A stretch of 64,000 nucleotides of DNA, taken from assembly GCA_040394475.1 (NCBI GenBank), contig JBEBSD010000005.1:1-64000 (forward strand). Reading direction: 5' to 3'. The notes under the pieces are model-generated. The model was not told the DNA's origin, searched no databases, and saw nothing but the letters and a program-made list of their open reading frames with translations. This stretch comes from JBEBSD01 sp040394475. GTDB taxonomy: Bacteria > Bacteroidota > Bacteroidia > Cytophagales > Spirosomataceae. Made by a program: the position numbers and the translations under genes. This document shows positions 9,769 to 19,700 of the stretch, in pieces (positions within the stretch are counted from its first letter, which is position 1; the number at the start of each line of letters is the position of its first letter).

Positions 9769-10155
9769 ATGAAGTTTATAGGATCTGTAGTGGTAATTGG
9801 CGGCATCGCGTATGCGTTGGGTCTTTTTCTGCCTTGGTGGGCTATTGTGCCGGGGGCTTTTGCGGGGACGCTCTTGTTCAGGCAAAAGTTGCTGCCCGCG
9901 TTTTTGTCGGGGTTTTTTGGGATTTTTCTCTTATGGACCGGATTGGCCGCCTGGATTGACTTTACCAATAGCGGTGTACTGTCGGCCCGGATTGCCGAAA
10001 TGCTTCCGCTGAAAGGAAACACGGCGGCGCTCCTCGGAATTACAGGTGTAACCGGCGGGCTCCTGGGAGGATTATCGGCGCTGAGCGCACATTTTTTCGT
10101 AACACCGGGTAGAAGAAGGGGCGATCCGCAAAATTATTATAAGAGCAAGCGGTGA
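9769..10155 (+). CDS. Small hypothetical membrane protein
   Basis: A 128-residue protein with four hydrophobic stretches: IGSVVVIGGIAYALGLFL, IVPGAFAGTLLF, LPAFLSGFFGIFLLWTGLAAW, and AALLGITGVTGGLLGGLSAL. It ends in a basic tail (GRRRGDPQNYYKSKR) that would face the cytoplasm. I do not recognise the family. ATG 9769 is preferred over the in-frame GTG at 9763. Base composition matches the acylase upstream, so it belongs to the native background rather than the AT-rich island that follows. Confidence 0.65.
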   Translation: MKFIGSVVVIGGIAYALGLFLPWWAIVPGAFAGTLLFRQKLLPAFLSGFFGIFLLWTGLAAWIDFTNSGVLSARIAEMLPLKGNTAALLGITGVTGGLLGGLSALSAHFFVTPGRRRGDPQNYYKSKR

Positions 10156-10162
10156 AGGTTAG

Positions 10163-10471
10163 CATTCGGACATCGGACATCGGCTTTCAGAAATCAGTTT
10201 TCGGAAGTCAGCTTTCGGAAATCAGCTTTCAGATTCATCCGGGGAAAATTAGGAATACAGGCGTGAAAGCAGTTATCCGATAACCACTCAACTCCCGTCC
10301 CGTTAAGAAACAGAGGTGACGTCACTTGCCTTATAATCGATTCATGGGCGGAAGACCCGCAGTCGCGCTTCTCCGCCTCCCTACAGGAAAAAGCCGATAG
10401 CCGATAGCTGAGGGCCGATAGCCGATAACCGACGGCCGAAAGCCGATAGCTGAGGGCCGATAACCGATAAC
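10163..10471. repeat. Two repeat arrays with a unique spacer
   Basis: A first array (10163-10232) repeats cggacatcggacatcggctttcag and tttcggaaatcag units. A unique segment (about 10233-10385) contains the 10-bp palindrome GTGACGTCAC at 10316-10325. A second array (10391-10471) repeats AGCCGATAGC, ctgaggGCCGATA and CGATAACCGA units and ends one base before the ATG at 10473. No gene is visible in the 317-bp gap. Confidence 0.8.
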
Positions 10472-10472
10472 A

Positions 10473-10868
10473 ATGGGAATAATAATTTTACCCATTTTAC
10501 TGATTGCTTTTATTATTTCAATAGTTGCAATAGTAAAAATAATCAAACTTTTAAGGTCAAAAAGAATTGCAGCCAAGGAAATTGTCTTAGGGTTAGTTGT
10601 GTCGTTGATTCTATTTGGGCTTATTGTATTGAGTTACATTATAGAAGGACGTGTTTGGGGATTGAGTCCCGCATTCAGACTTCCATTTTTTATGATTTTT
10701 ATCCCATTTGGAATTTACCTGTTGATCCGGACGAGTAAAGAGAGTAAAATGAACTATATTTCAAACATTATATTAATAAGCATTGGTTTGACAGGCATTT
10801 TAGGCGTAATTTTCAATGACATTTTTTTTGAATTAATTGACTATTTACGTATAGAGAAATACTATTAA
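10473..10868 (+). CDS. Hypothetical membrane protein, AT-rich
   Basis: A 131-residue protein with four predicted membrane segments: IILPILLIAFIISIVAIVKI, EIVLGLVVSLILFGLIVLSYI, RLPFFMIFIPFGIYLLI, and NIILISIGLTGILGVIF. A basic loop (KLLRSKRIAAKE) lies after the first. I do not recognise a family. It is much richer in A and T than the genes before 10.2 kb, and a recombinase remnant follows at once, so it is probably part of an acquired segment. Its ATG abuts the repeat array. Confidence 0.6.
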   Translation: MGIIILPILLIAFIISIVAIVKIIKLLRSKRIAAKEIVLGLVVSLILFGLIVLSYIIEGRVWGLSPAFRLPFFMIFIPFGIYLLIRTSKESKMNYISNIILISIGLTGILGVIFNDIFFELIDYLRIEKYY

Positions 10869-10898
10869 TAGTGGGATCAACGCGAATTCCAAAAAAAA

Positions 10899-10969
10899 CG
10901 ATAACCGATAGCGGCATCAAACTCATTCAGGAATTATCGGGGCATAGCGATCTGATGTTCAGGCGCTGA
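10899..10969 (+). pseudogene. Remnant of a tyrosine recombinase C-terminus
   Basis: Reading from 10899 to the TGA at 10967-10969 gives TITDSGIKLIQELSGHSD followed by LMFRR. This matches the end of the catalytic domain of phage/integron-type tyrosine recombinases, where a segment like SGxDLRxIQELLGHSS carries the conserved Gly-His pair. The rest of the gene, including the catalytic Tyr, is absent, so this is a scar. The frame upstream reads GSTRIPKK without a start. Confidence 0.5.
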
Positions 10970-11102
10970 GCAACTGTACCAGTGTTCCTAACCGTAAAAA
11001 AATGCTAAATTTGCTGCCGTATTATTACCGAATTTTAGACGGAACAATGCTTCTACAAAGGGTGTTTTTAATTTTCCATATTTTTTAAATAGCTATTGCA
11101 CG

Positions 11103-12971
11103 ATGCTCAATAATGGAATACCTGTATCAATATCTCTTCATCCAACCTTAGAACGCGAAGGAGTAAGTTCAAAAAAAGGGTACAATAAGAAAAGACTACT
11201 TCAATTATCTGTTATTTCGATTTTAATAGCCGCATGCATCAGTTTTATTGCCAAATTGCTGGTTCATTTGATTGATTTGATAACTAATATTGCATTTTAT
11301 GGCAATTTTTCAATAGCACCTTCAAGTCCTGCAAATAATACCTATGGTCTGTGGGTTATTGCCATACCAATTATTGGTGGTTTGATTGTAGGCTTGATGG
11401 CAAGGTACGGTTCAAAAGCAATCCGGGGACACGGAATTCCGGAAGCAATGGAACAAATCCTAACCAACCAAAGTAAAATTAAACCTACTATTACTTATTT
11501 AAAACCGCTGTCAGCGGCTATTTCAATTGGTACGGGCGGGCCTTTTGGAGCAGAGGGCCCTATTATTGCTACCGGTGGCGCATTAGGTTCGACGTTGGGA
11601 CAACTCATTAAAATTACACCGAACGAACGTAAAATTTTACTGGCAGCGGGTGCAACTGCTGGTATGTCCGCAATTTTTGGAAGCCCGGTAGCAGCCATAC
11701 TTTTGGCAATTGAATTATTGTTATTTGAATTTTCGCCTCGTTCTTTTATTCCCGTTGCGTTAGCTTGTATCACAGGCGCTGCCGGCCATCATTTGCTATT
11801 TGAAGAAGGGGTGGTTTTTCCTATGAATTTTATAGTGGATTTAGCATCAAACTACGCACTATTTTTCTATGGAGTAATGGGGATTGTGATAGGACTGTTG
11901 TCGGTAGCTGTCACAAAAATTGTTTATTGGATTGAAGATATGTTTGAGAAATTACCCATCCACTGGGCGTGGTGGCCTGCAATTGGTGGCGTAGTTGTTG
12001 GAGTAGTCGGTTTTTTTGCTCCACGAACATTAGGCGTTGGTTATGCTAATATTACCGACCTTTTATCAGGAACAATGCCTGTGCAAATTGTATTCTCGTT
12101 ATGCATACTAAAATTTATTTCGTGGGCGGTTTCTTTGGGAAGCGGGACTTCGGGGGGTACGCTCGCACCTTTACTTACTATTGGCGGGGCAACTGGAGCA
12201 CTATTGGGTAGCGTGGGAATCTATTGGTTTCCTGATGCAGGAATAAATATTCCATTGTCGGTATTAGTTGGAATGTCTGCTATGTTTGCAGGTGCATCCA
12301 GGGCTTTTCTTACTTCTATTGTATTTGCATTGGAAACAACAGGGCAATCAAACGCTTTGTTACCCTTGTTAGCAACTTGTACTTCCTCTTATTTTGTATC
12401 CTACTTTTTGATGGACAATACTATTATGACAGAGAAAATAGCGCGTAGAGGCATTTTTACGCCACATTCTTACGAAACTGACATTCTGGAAAAGACGACT
12501 GTTGAACAAATATTAAGTGACAACGGATTGACAGTTAGTGATAATATGAAAATTATTGATGTGAGGAATTGGATGACAAATGAAACTGACCTTCAGGCCA
12601 ATTATCTTATCATTTCGGATATTGAAGGTAACTACAAAGGATTACTGAGTTCTTCAAACTTGTTTAGTTCACACCATGACCCAGAGAAAGAGATAGTTAC
12701 AATCATAAAACGAAATAATTTATTTGTCAATCCAACTCAATCATTACGAACCGCTGTAGAAACAATGTCAAGGGAAAATGTTGACATATTACCAATTGTT
12801 TCGGATAAGATAGTAATAGGTATTTTAACGTATCAACATATTATATCAATTTATAAGAATGGACTTGATGAAAGTGAAAAAAGACAAGCGCACATATCGT
12901 TGAACCGACAACGATTGAAAATATTAATTCGCGGACAAAAGCTTGTAAATATAATTTATGGAAAAAAATAA
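11103..12971 (+). CDS. CLC family chloride channel/transporter with C-terminal CBS domains
   Basis: A 622-residue inner-membrane protein. The CLC signature loops are present: GHGIPE (109-114), GAEGP (149-153, with gating Glu151), and GSGTSGGTLAPLL (347-358) in place of the usual GxFxP loop. About ten to twelve membrane helices fill residues 35-440. The last 160 residues form a soluble tail resembling a CBS pair (EQILSDNGLTVSDN and INPTQ-like segments), which in this family binds nucleotides and tunes gating. The glutamate that relays protons in E. coli ClcA aligns near LLLFEFSPRSF and may be Phe210, which would favour channel activity; that alignment is by eye. The gene is AT-rich compared with its surroundings, suggesting transfer. 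Confidence 0.9.
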   Translation: MLNNGIPVSISLHPTLEREGVSSKKGYNKKRLLQLSVISILIAACISFIAKLLVHLIDLITNIAFYGNFSIAPSSPANNTYGLWVIAIPIIGGLIVGLMARYGSKAIRGHGIPEAMEQILTNQSKIKPTITYLKPLSAAISIGTGGPFGAEGPIIATGGALGSTLGQLIKITPNERKILLAAGATAGMSAIFGSPVAAILLAIELLLFEFSPRSFIPVALACITGAAGHHLLFEEGVVFPMNFIVDLASNYALFFYGVMGIVIGLLSVAVTKIVYWIEDMFEKLPIHWAWWPAIGGVVVGVVGFFAPRTLGVGYANITDLLSGTMPVQIVFSLCILKFISWAVSLGSGTSGGTLAPLLTIGGATGALLGSVGIYWFPDAGINIPLSVLVGMSAMFAGASRAFLTSIVFALETTGQSNALLPLLATCTSSYFVSYFLMDNTIMTEKIARRGIFTPHSYETDILEKTTVEQILSDNGLTVSDNMKIIDVRNWMTNETDLQANYLIISDIEGNYKGLLSSSNLFSSHHDPEKEIVTIIKRNNLFVNPTQSLRTAVETMSRENVDILPIVSDKIVIGILTYQHIISIYKNGLDESEKRQAHISLNRQRLKILIRGQKLVNIIYGKK

Positions 12972-13144
12972 TATCTGCTGACTAAGTAGTTGCTAAAACG
13001 AGGCGAAAAATGCTCCATTGAAACATTTTTGGTATATTCGTATTTTAACCAAAACCCGCGGCCTTCGCCAAGCTCCGAACCTTTAGCGTCAGGCTAGAAG
13101 ACAACAGGCCGAAACGGGACAGACATCAAAAAAAATAGAAACCA

Positions 13145-13678
13145 ATGCGAAAATTATCACTTTTCATAGCGACGAGTTTAGATGGTTACATAGCCAAACC
13201 CAATAACGACCTTAGTTTTCTGAAAACAGTTGAAAAAGAAGGCGAAGATTATGGTTATGCGGAATTCGCGGCAACCGTTGACACCATAATTATCGGGAGA
13301 AAAACCTATGATTATGTGCTGAAGGAAATTGGCTCATCTCATTACGACAATGGAGAAAGAAATGTATTTGTAATTACAAGAACAGAAAAGCAGCGGGTAG
13401 GCAGGACAACGTTCTATACAGGTAGCTTGACAGAATTGATACAACGACTGAAATCCCATAATGGAAAAAATATCTATTGTGACGGTGGAGCAGAAATAAT
13501 AAATGAACTGTTAAAGAGTGACCTTATTGACGAATTTATTATCTCCATTATTCCTGTTTTGGTCGGTAACGGGACAAGGCTTTTCGAAGACGGCAGACCC
13601 GAACAACAACTTGAACTCTTGAATACAAAAACATTTGACACAGGGCTAACTCAACTACATTATAGACGAATGAAATAA
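13145..13678 (+). CDS. Dihydrofolate reductase family protein (RibD C-terminal-like)
   Basis: A 177-residue protein of the RibD C-terminal/YyaP type, NAD(P)H-dependent reductase folds related to dihydrofolate reductase. Family landmarks are FIATSLDGYIA at the N-terminus, DTIIIGRKTYDYVL in the middle, the nucleotide-binding strand NIYCDGGAEIINELL, and the closing SIIPVLVGNGTRLFEDG. These proteins are often annotated as dihydrofolate reductases, but most have no proven substrate. It is AT-rich like the CLC gene before it. The 173-bp gap in between holds no gene I can see. Confidence 0.88.
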   Translation: MRKLSLFIATSLDGYIAKPNNDLSFLKTVEKEGEDYGYAEFAATVDTIIIGRKTYDYVLKEIGSSHYDNGERNVFVITRTEKQRVGRTTFYTGSLTELIQRLKSHNGKNIYCDGGAEIINELLKSDLIDEFIISIIPVLVGNGTRLFEDGRPEQQLELLNTKTFDTGLTQLHYRRMK

Positions 13679-13689
13679 CTTAAGGTGGA

Positions 13690-13706
13690 ATTGACAGCTC
13701 GTCAAT
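13690..13706 (+). terminator. Possible terminator hairpin
   Basis: ATTGAC and GTCAAT form a 6-bp stem around AGCTC, 12 bases after the reductase stop and between two convergent genes. It is followed by actttt, a weak U-tract. Confidence 0.4.
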
Positions 13707-13768
13707 ACTTTTGAAGCAGCAAGCTCAGAAGTCGGGTAGCCGAACACCGATCGCTTTTAATCTCACCT

Positions 13769-16700
13769 CTACTTCGCTATCACCAACCGCTTCTTCTGAA
13801 CCAGACCGTTTTCAAACCGCACCTCCACCCATACAATCCCCGCGCCATAGGCTTTCAAGGAAATTCCAACCCCTGGCCGGTAGGAAGAACGGCTCAGCAG
13901 ATGACCCGATACGTCCCAAATCAGGACTTCCGCTATCTCCCCGCGTGTTTTCAGGTAGACGCGTTCAGAGGCAGGATTGGGGTAGAGGAGCAATCTTTGG
14001 TCCGGGCTGTTTGCTATCCGCACCGATCGCATCGGGCTGTAGGTAAAGCTGGCATCTTTATCCTGTATTTTCAAGCGGTAGTAGGCGATCGGTCCGATGG
14101 GTGCGTCATCGCTGTGCTGATAAGTAGTGAGCAACTCACTGTCACCGACGGCATTTACCTGCGCCAGTTGCTGCCAGTCCTTCCCGTCGGCGCTGTATTC
14201 CACCTCAAAATGGGACACGGAGATCTCCCGGGTTGTTTGCCACGTAAGGAGTACGAGTTGTTCTTCCAGGGTAGCTGAGAAGTCGGTCAGGGTTACGGGA
14301 AGAGCACTTTCGCTCTGCCCGGAAATAAAGAATCCGCTGAATCCGCTCACCGAAAAGGTGACCTCCCAAAACTGCAGACCACTGTTCCAGATGACTGCGG
14401 AAGGCAGCAGGACAGACCGGCCGGAGGTATAGGTACCCGGCTGACCCGTTTCGTCGCCGTTGCCATGGTATTGTACTATTTTTAAGTTGTCTGTAGGGTC
14501 TTCCGGATCGACAGGCAGCTTAAAACCGGCCTCGGTTCCATAAGCGTTATTATAAGCTTCAAAATCTTCTTTCGTAAAGAATAACGTAACGATAGCGCCG
14601 GCCTGTGCGGGGTTATTCGCGGCGGATAACTGGTAATGCCGGCGGACGAATCGGGCGTTCTGGTCGGAAATTAACGGACTGGATGCTCTCCGGCTGGTCG
14701 CTTCCAGGCCGGATCCGGTGAGGCGCCCATCCTCAGTTGTGATATGCGCTATAGCGATACAGCCTGCCGTTAAATAATTGGTGCCTGGGGAAAGTACCTG
14801 CGTCACTGAAACCACACTTTCCGACAATCCGGGCTGACACAGTTGTTCGAAAGCACCCATATCAATGATTCCCTTACCAAATACCCGTGGATTGCCGGAC
14901 AGATCGACATCATTTTCCAAATCTGCATCCGTATCGGTATAAACCTGGTTACTTCCCCTGTTGATAGCCGGACTGGCACTTTGCAAGTTGTAATTTTCTG
15001 TTATCCTATCAACAAAAAGCGGGTCTGCATCCAGGTTGCCTTCACCTTGATAACCTCCTTCCACCAGTGAATACGTCACGGTAGTTACTGCTGCGCTGAC
15101 ATCCCGGATTTGGGTGCCGTTGCCATACAAAATAGCATTATGGAGTTGAGGCAGTGTATTGCTGCCCGCATGGTAGGCCGCGCCTCCTCCTGAAGTTGCC
15201 GTATTGCCGGCAACCGTGACATTGACCGCCCGGTAAGACGAATTGTTATTGGCAAACAGCGCACCTCCGTTGGCCGCAGTATTCCCGGAAAATAAGCAGT
15301 TTGTCAGTAGCGGGGTGGAAGCGGACGCGTTGCAGACCGCTCCGCCGTTGCCATCTGCGCTGTTTCCTGTAAACCGGCAGTGCGTAATGAAAGGGGCAGC
15401 AGCGGCATTATAGATAGCGCCGCCGTTTTGTGCTGCGCTGTTCCCAACAAACAGCAGATTGGCTAGTGTTGGTGAGGCATTGGCATTGTACATAGCGCCT
15501 CCATTGCTGCTGGTAGAGCCCTCTATAAGCGTAAAGCCATCGAGCACTGCCGAAAAGGTCAGTGGGCTGGCTGGAGAAAAATTGTTGTAAAATACGCGGC
15601 GCGCGTTATTGCCGGAAAGGATAGCCGGGTGGGCATTCCGGTTGCGATCGGCCATTTGAGGTGTGCCCCCGGCTGGGAAGCCGCCATATACGGCTACATT
15701 ATTCCGGAGCACAAAACCGGTACCGGTACTGTAGTAAGTACCGGAAGCCACCCAGACTTGCTCTACGCCTGGGGCGTTGATCATCGCCTGGAGGTCTCCG
15801 GAAGCCATGCTCCAGGAAGTACCGTTGCCGTTACCGTTTACTCTTACATAACGGATAGGATGCACTTGAAATTCAAAGGCTCCCATGTCAATTATACCGC
15901 CGGCAGCAGCATCATATATCCGCGGGTTATCGGCCATATCCCTCGCGTTTTCCGGATTTCCGGCTTCATACGTATAGGCCTCATTGCTCCCGGCATTGAT
16001 AACCGGGCTGGCGCTTCGAAGGGTGTAGTCGCCTCCTGTAAAAGGAGCGGTTTCATAAGAAGGAGCATTGACAAACAGCGGATCGGTGTTCGTATTGCCG
16101 TCGTTCGGGGATGTGAGCCCTTGCAGCAAACTATAGTCCATATAGAGATCCGAGAGGTTGTTTTCGATGCCGCTGCTATTGTGATAAATGATGGAATTGT
16201 AAACACGCGGATTGGAAACGACATTATACATGCCGCCGCCGGTAGGGCTGTCGTTGCCGGAAATTGTGCAATTCGTCAGCGTGGGCAAGGCAAGATAATT
16301 GTACATGCCCCCGCCAAAACTGAGCGCTTTATTCCCGGAAAATATACAATTTGCCGGAAGGGGGGAAGACCGGGCATTGAACATGCCCCCGCCCAGATCT
16401 GCAGTATTGCCCGAGAATATACAATTGACCAGAATGGGAGAGGATGCTGCATTGTACATGCCGCCGCCCTGCGTTCCGTTATTGCCTGAAAATGTGCTGT
16501 GTGTCAGGGTCGGTGAGGATCGGACGTTGTATAAGCCACCTCCATAGCCTTGATAGAATAGTTCGCCGTCAATGGTAATCGTGCCTTCTCCATTGGCATT
16601 GCCTCCGGTAATGGTAAAGCCGTCTATCACAGCGGCTTCATTGCCCAGCGTCACCATTACGTGGTAGGCATCGTTGTCGGTGAGGGTGCCGCTGTTATCC

Positions 16701-19700
16701 AGATCGCCCGACAGGATGGTGGGATTAGCCGCCCGGTTGCGCTCCGAAAGAACGTTTTCGGTTCCGGCAAAACCACCGTATACGTTTAGATTACCGTTCA
16801 TGAAAAAGGTATTGTTCCTTCCGGCTTCTCTGCCGAATTTTCCTCCTTCCGCACCGTAAAGAGGTTTGTAGATTCCTTTGGCCACCCATATTTGGGTAAC
16901 GGCCCGGTTGTACCTGGCCGCCACGAAAGCATCAGCAAGTTCGCCCAGCGGGTCGGCCCAGGAACTGCCGTTGCCGGTTCCGCCCTTTTTTACGTACAAA
17001 ATACCGCCGGTATCCGGGTGGCTGTCGTTAAATTCGAACGCACCCAGATCGATGGTGCCGTCGCTAAAATACTGATACACGCGTAAATTACCCGCCATAT
17101 CCCAATCATTCTCCAAATCGCCCCCGGCGTCGGCATAGGCTGCATTGCTGCCGCTATTGATCGCCGGGCTGCCGCTTGCGACGCGGTAGTTTCCTCCGGT
17201 AAAGGGCGCAGTGGTGTAGGAGGGAGAGTGGGTAAACATGGGGGCATAACTGCCGTTAATATTGCCATTTTCGGTATCCCTGTATTCCTGTACCAGACTA
17301 TGGCGTAAAACGATGGCCGACTGGTCGTTGATAATTCCGTTACTGTTGCCATAAATGATCGTATTACTGATTAGTGGAGCGGAGACACTGCCGTTGAACA
17401 TGCCTCCCCCGGTAACGGTCGCGCTATTCCCCGAAAAAGTACAATTGATCACCACGGGGCCGGATGCGTTGTTGCACATTGCCCCGCCATTCTCGGTAGC
17501 GCGGTTTCCGGAAAAAATACTGTTTCTGATGACCGGGGAAGCGTTGTCGAGATTGTGCATTCCTCCTCCCCGGACGGCACTGTTTCCTTCAAATGTAAGG
17601 TTCGTCAGCACTGGGGAGGTGTTGCGATTGCCCATCCCTCCGCCGCGGTTCTGGTAAATAAGTTGCTCATTTACGCGGATATCACCACCCCCGTTGGCAT
17701 TGCCCCCGGTTATCGTAAAGCCATCCAATAGGGCCGTGTTGTCGTTGCCCACCGATACAACCACATGAAAGGCATCCTGGTTCGTGAGGGTTCCGCTGCA
17801 GTCCAAATCTCCCGACAGAATGGTTGCGCCGGCTATCCCGTTTCGTTGTGCAGGGGAGGTCTCAGCTCCTGTGAAGCCGCCGTACACCTTCACATAATTG
17901 ACTAAAAGGAAGGCGTTGTTCCTGCCGGCGTTGGCGCCAAAGTTATTGTCGGCCGGACTGTACTTAGGCATATAGGTGCCGGCGCTCACCCATATCTGGG
18001 TGACAGCGGCATTGCTTTTGGCAAGTACTAATGCATCGGAGAGTTCTCCCATTGCACTGGCCCAGCTGCTGCCGTCGCCGGCTGCTCCTTTTCTGACATA
18101 GAGCACCCCGGCGGCAGCCGCTCCCCCTTCCTGGTATTCGTAGGGGCCCATGTCGATAATGCCGTTTAAAATCCTTGGATTTCCCGACAGATCGGTTCGG
18201 TCGGCGAGCAGCCCGGCGCCTGCTAATAAAGAACTGTTTCCTACGTTGATGCACGGACTTCCGGGCGCGAGGGTGTAATCACCGTCAGCGCTGTCCGTAA
18301 AATGGGGATTGGCCGTATTGCCATTCAGGTTGCCATTGGCAGTGCTGGTATAGCCCTGCACCAGACTGTACTCCAGGATCGACGCGTAAGATGAGCCGGC
18401 CCCTTCATAGATACCCGCTTTAGAACTTGCCGTGTTGCCCCAAAGAATGCTGTTGCGTACGACTGCCCTCGAAGCATCAATTGCACAGGTGCCGGGCCTG
18501 TGGCCGATGCAATCGTCTGAAGCATTGTAAATCGCGCCTCCTGTAGCCGCCTGGTTGGCTGTCACGGTCACGTTGACGAGGAGCGCCTGATTGCTTTTTT
18601 CAGTGTAAATACCACCGCCGTTATGGGTGGCAACGTTGCGACTGATGACCGAGTTGTATACGTGGCAGGCTGCTTTAATAGATTGCCCGGTTGAGACACC
18701 CGAATTCGCAATTCCCCCTCCCATACGGGCAAGGTTATCGACTATCCTGACATGGTTCAGCACGCAGGTCACACTGCCGGTTGGCTCGAAATTGTAAATA
18801 CCTCCACCCTTGTCATTGGACTGGTTGCCGCTTACAAGCACACGGGTAAGATAGAGCTGAGCTGCCGTTTCAATGCTGGTGATGCTTCCGACCACCGTGC
18901 TGTTCCCCCCATTCCAGACCCCTCCGCCGTTGTCTTCCGCAAAGTTGTTGCTTATGGTGGCGTCGGTGATGTAGAGATGGGCATCGCCTGTATTAAATAC
19001 ACCTCCGCCCGCACCGTCTTCGGCACGGTTGTTGTTGATCCCTCCGCCGTCCCATCGTACGGTTGCTTCCGAAACCCGCATTCCTCCGCCATCTTCCCCG
19101 GCGCTGTTAAATTCCAACATTGTTTCCGTCAGGGTGATGTCGGAAGTACCCCCGCTGATATACATTCCTCCCCCATCGGCACGGACCCTGTTGTGGGCGA
19201 CAATCGTGTTGAGGATACCGGTTTTCGAAGTTCTGATCCCGATGCCGCCTCCATCGTTCCCCTGGTTGTGGGTGATGGCGCTGTTTTCGATACGGTAGGA
19301 AGAGGCATAGCCGCTAAGGCCGCCGCCTCTGTTTGCGGCCCGGTTATACCGGATCGTGCAGTTGGCAATCAGGATGTTTTCCGCGCTTTCTACATAAACA
19401 CCGCCCGCATTATCCCTTGCGATGGCAACACCGTTCACAGCAAGGGTGCCGCTGCCGCCGGCGTTCCCGCCTTCAATGGTAAACCCGTCCAGCACGATGT
19501 GGGCTGCATTGACAGCTAAAACCACATGGTAAGCATTTTCGGCATTGCCTGAAAACGACAGCGAATTCCCGGCGCCGGAGACACTATCATCTCCGTTAAA
19601 GTCACCACTGAGGATGCTCGTGGAATTCGCTATCCGCTGGGAAAGCGACGTTTCGGTACCGGCGAAACCACCGTAAAGTTTGGCATGATTCCGCAGTAAA

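Noticed and set aside
10316..10325. GTGACGTCAC palindrome as an operator
   Set aside because: A single 10-bp palindrome in a repeat-rich gap, with no second copy and no linked regulator, may be chance.
15629..16489. A 286-codon open frame on the plus strand opposite the giant beta-helix gene
   Set aside because: Several such frames lie opposite the repeats and recur at matching positions in each module. They mirror Gly/Asn-rich codons of the real gene and have no family-like sequence.
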